DNA of 64,000 bases from an uncultured Prevotella sp. (GTDB lineage: Bacteria > Bacteroidota > Bacteroidia > Bacteroidales > Bacteroidaceae). Of this stretch, positions 63,487 to 64,000 are shown piece by piece. Made by a program: the position numbers and the translations under genes. Positions within the stretch are counted from its first letter, which is position 1. The number at the start of each line of letters is the position of its first letter. The notes beneath the pieces are model-generated. The model ran no database searches and was not told the origin of the DNA. It saw only the letters and a list, made by a program, of their open reading frames with translations. Where the stretch lies: positions 1-64,000 of the forward strand of contig CAMNPN010000030.1 of assembly GCA_946548085.1 (NCBI GenBank), given 5' to 3'.

Positions 63487-64000
63487 ATGAAGCAGGCGAT
63501 GATCTTTGCTGCCGGTCTCGGTACGAGACTGAAGCCGCTTACCGACACCATGCCCAAGGCACTGGTGAGGGTAGGGGGGCAGCCGCTGCTGTGGCATGTC
63601 GTGCAGAAACTCAAGGCCGCCGGTTTCGAGCGTATCGTGGTGAACGTGCATCACTTCGCCCAGCAGATTGTCGACTATCTGCATGACAATGATAACTTCG
63701 GACTGGATATCCGCATCTCTGACGAGACAGACGGACTGCTCGAAACGGGCGGCGGTATTAAGAAGGCACTGCCACTGTTCGATCCAGACAGTCCTGTGCT
63801 TATCCATAATGTTGACATCCTCAGCAATCTGAACATCGGCGGACTCTATAAACTGGCTGCCAGCGATGCTGCTGTCGATGCCGACGTGGATGCCATGCTC
63901 GTTGTCAGCAACAGACAGACGAAACGCTATCTGCTCTTCGACGATGAGATGCGATTGACAGGCTGGAAGAACGTTGAGACGGGGGAGGTGCGTGGACCTC
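63487..64000 (+). CDS. MurU-like sugar-1-phosphate nucleotidyltransferase (3' end outside window)
   Basis: The gene starts at the ATG at 63487 and is open to the window end (171 residues visible). The nucleotide-binding signature AAGLGTRLKPLTDTMPKAL is at residues 8-26. DETDGLLETGGGIKKAL and the metal-site Asp in VLIHNVDIL follow the pattern of N-acetylmuramate-1-phosphate uridylyltransferases and mannose-1-phosphate guanylyltransferases. The preceding AmgK-like kinase makes MurU the better reading: together they would return cell-wall sugars to UDP-MurNAc without passing through GlcNAc-6-phosphate. Confidence 0.8.
   Translation, partial: MKQAMIFAAGLGTRLKPLTDTMPKALVRVGGQPLLWHVVQKLKAAGFERIVVNVHHFAQQIVDYLHDNDNFGLDIRISDETDGLLETGGGIKKALPLFDPDSPVLIHNVDILSNLNIGGLYKLAASDAAVDADVDAMLVVSNRQTKRYLLFDDEMRLTGWKNVETGEVRGP

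Overview
The window looks like a chromosomal piece of a Bacteroidales gut or rumen bacterium, most likely of the Prevotella/Segatella type. The grounds are 16 copies of the Bacteroidetes -7 box TAnnTTTG in front of genes, starts without Shine-Dalgarno sequences, many lipoboxes, type V (Mfa1/Mfa2) fimbrial genes, probable type IX secretion (T9SS) C-terminal domains and pectin-degrading glycosidases. No rRNA, IS element, integrase or CRISPR array was seen. All calls rest on reading the sequence; no database search was run.

Region 1 (1-18,400) is a pectin/rhamnogalacturonan gene set without a SusC/SusD pair. A leftward unit GH2 -> GH105-GH106 fusion -> SstT-like Na+ symporter diverges from a rightward unit aldo/keto reductase -> GH28 -> DUF4450-like protein. 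These are followed by an SDR epimerase, a Gfo/Idh/MocA oxidoreductase, an unassigned secreted protein and a broken small gene. The enzymes fit removal of galactose, rhamnose and unsaturated galacturonyl residues outside the cytoplasm and processing of sugars inside it.

Region 2 (18,400-25,800) is mostly housekeeping: an MFS transporter, type II pantothenate kinase, tRNA-Phe(GAA), thiL, lpxK, sppA and a thioredoxin-fold lipoprotein.

Region 3 (25,900-57,640) is the most unusual part. A type V fimbrial locus (DUF3575, DUF3868/OmpA-like, Mfa1, Mfa2, a further fimbrillin) runs into two tandem copies of one gene arrangement. Each copy holds a fimbrillin-like lipoprotein, then an ~80-bp palindromic element, then small cargo, then a conserved GC-rich hairpin leader, then a giant secreted protein of about 3,000 residues with a T9SS-type C-terminus. 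The cargo differs: a self-inhibited Fic protein in copy 1, and a 50-residue peptide plus a DUF2335 membrane protein in copy 2. Copy 2 also carries the truncated start of a third giant gene. I consider this duplicated unit with exchangeable cargo the best candidate for an undescribed system.

Region 4 (57,700-64,000) has an Rpn-type PD-(D/E)XK nuclease with a 24-bp repeat array, groES-groEL, a candidate small RNA, an amino-sugar kinase fused to a RapZ C-terminal domain, a small lipoprotein and a MurU-like nucleotidyltransferase cut by the window end.

Across the window, low-complexity DNA has a 7-bp period (TTTACGG, TTTACAG, TTTATAG, CAATGCT, CTTCACT, GGAGTGA and relatives). It often lies directly against start codons and in two places lies in frame inside genes.
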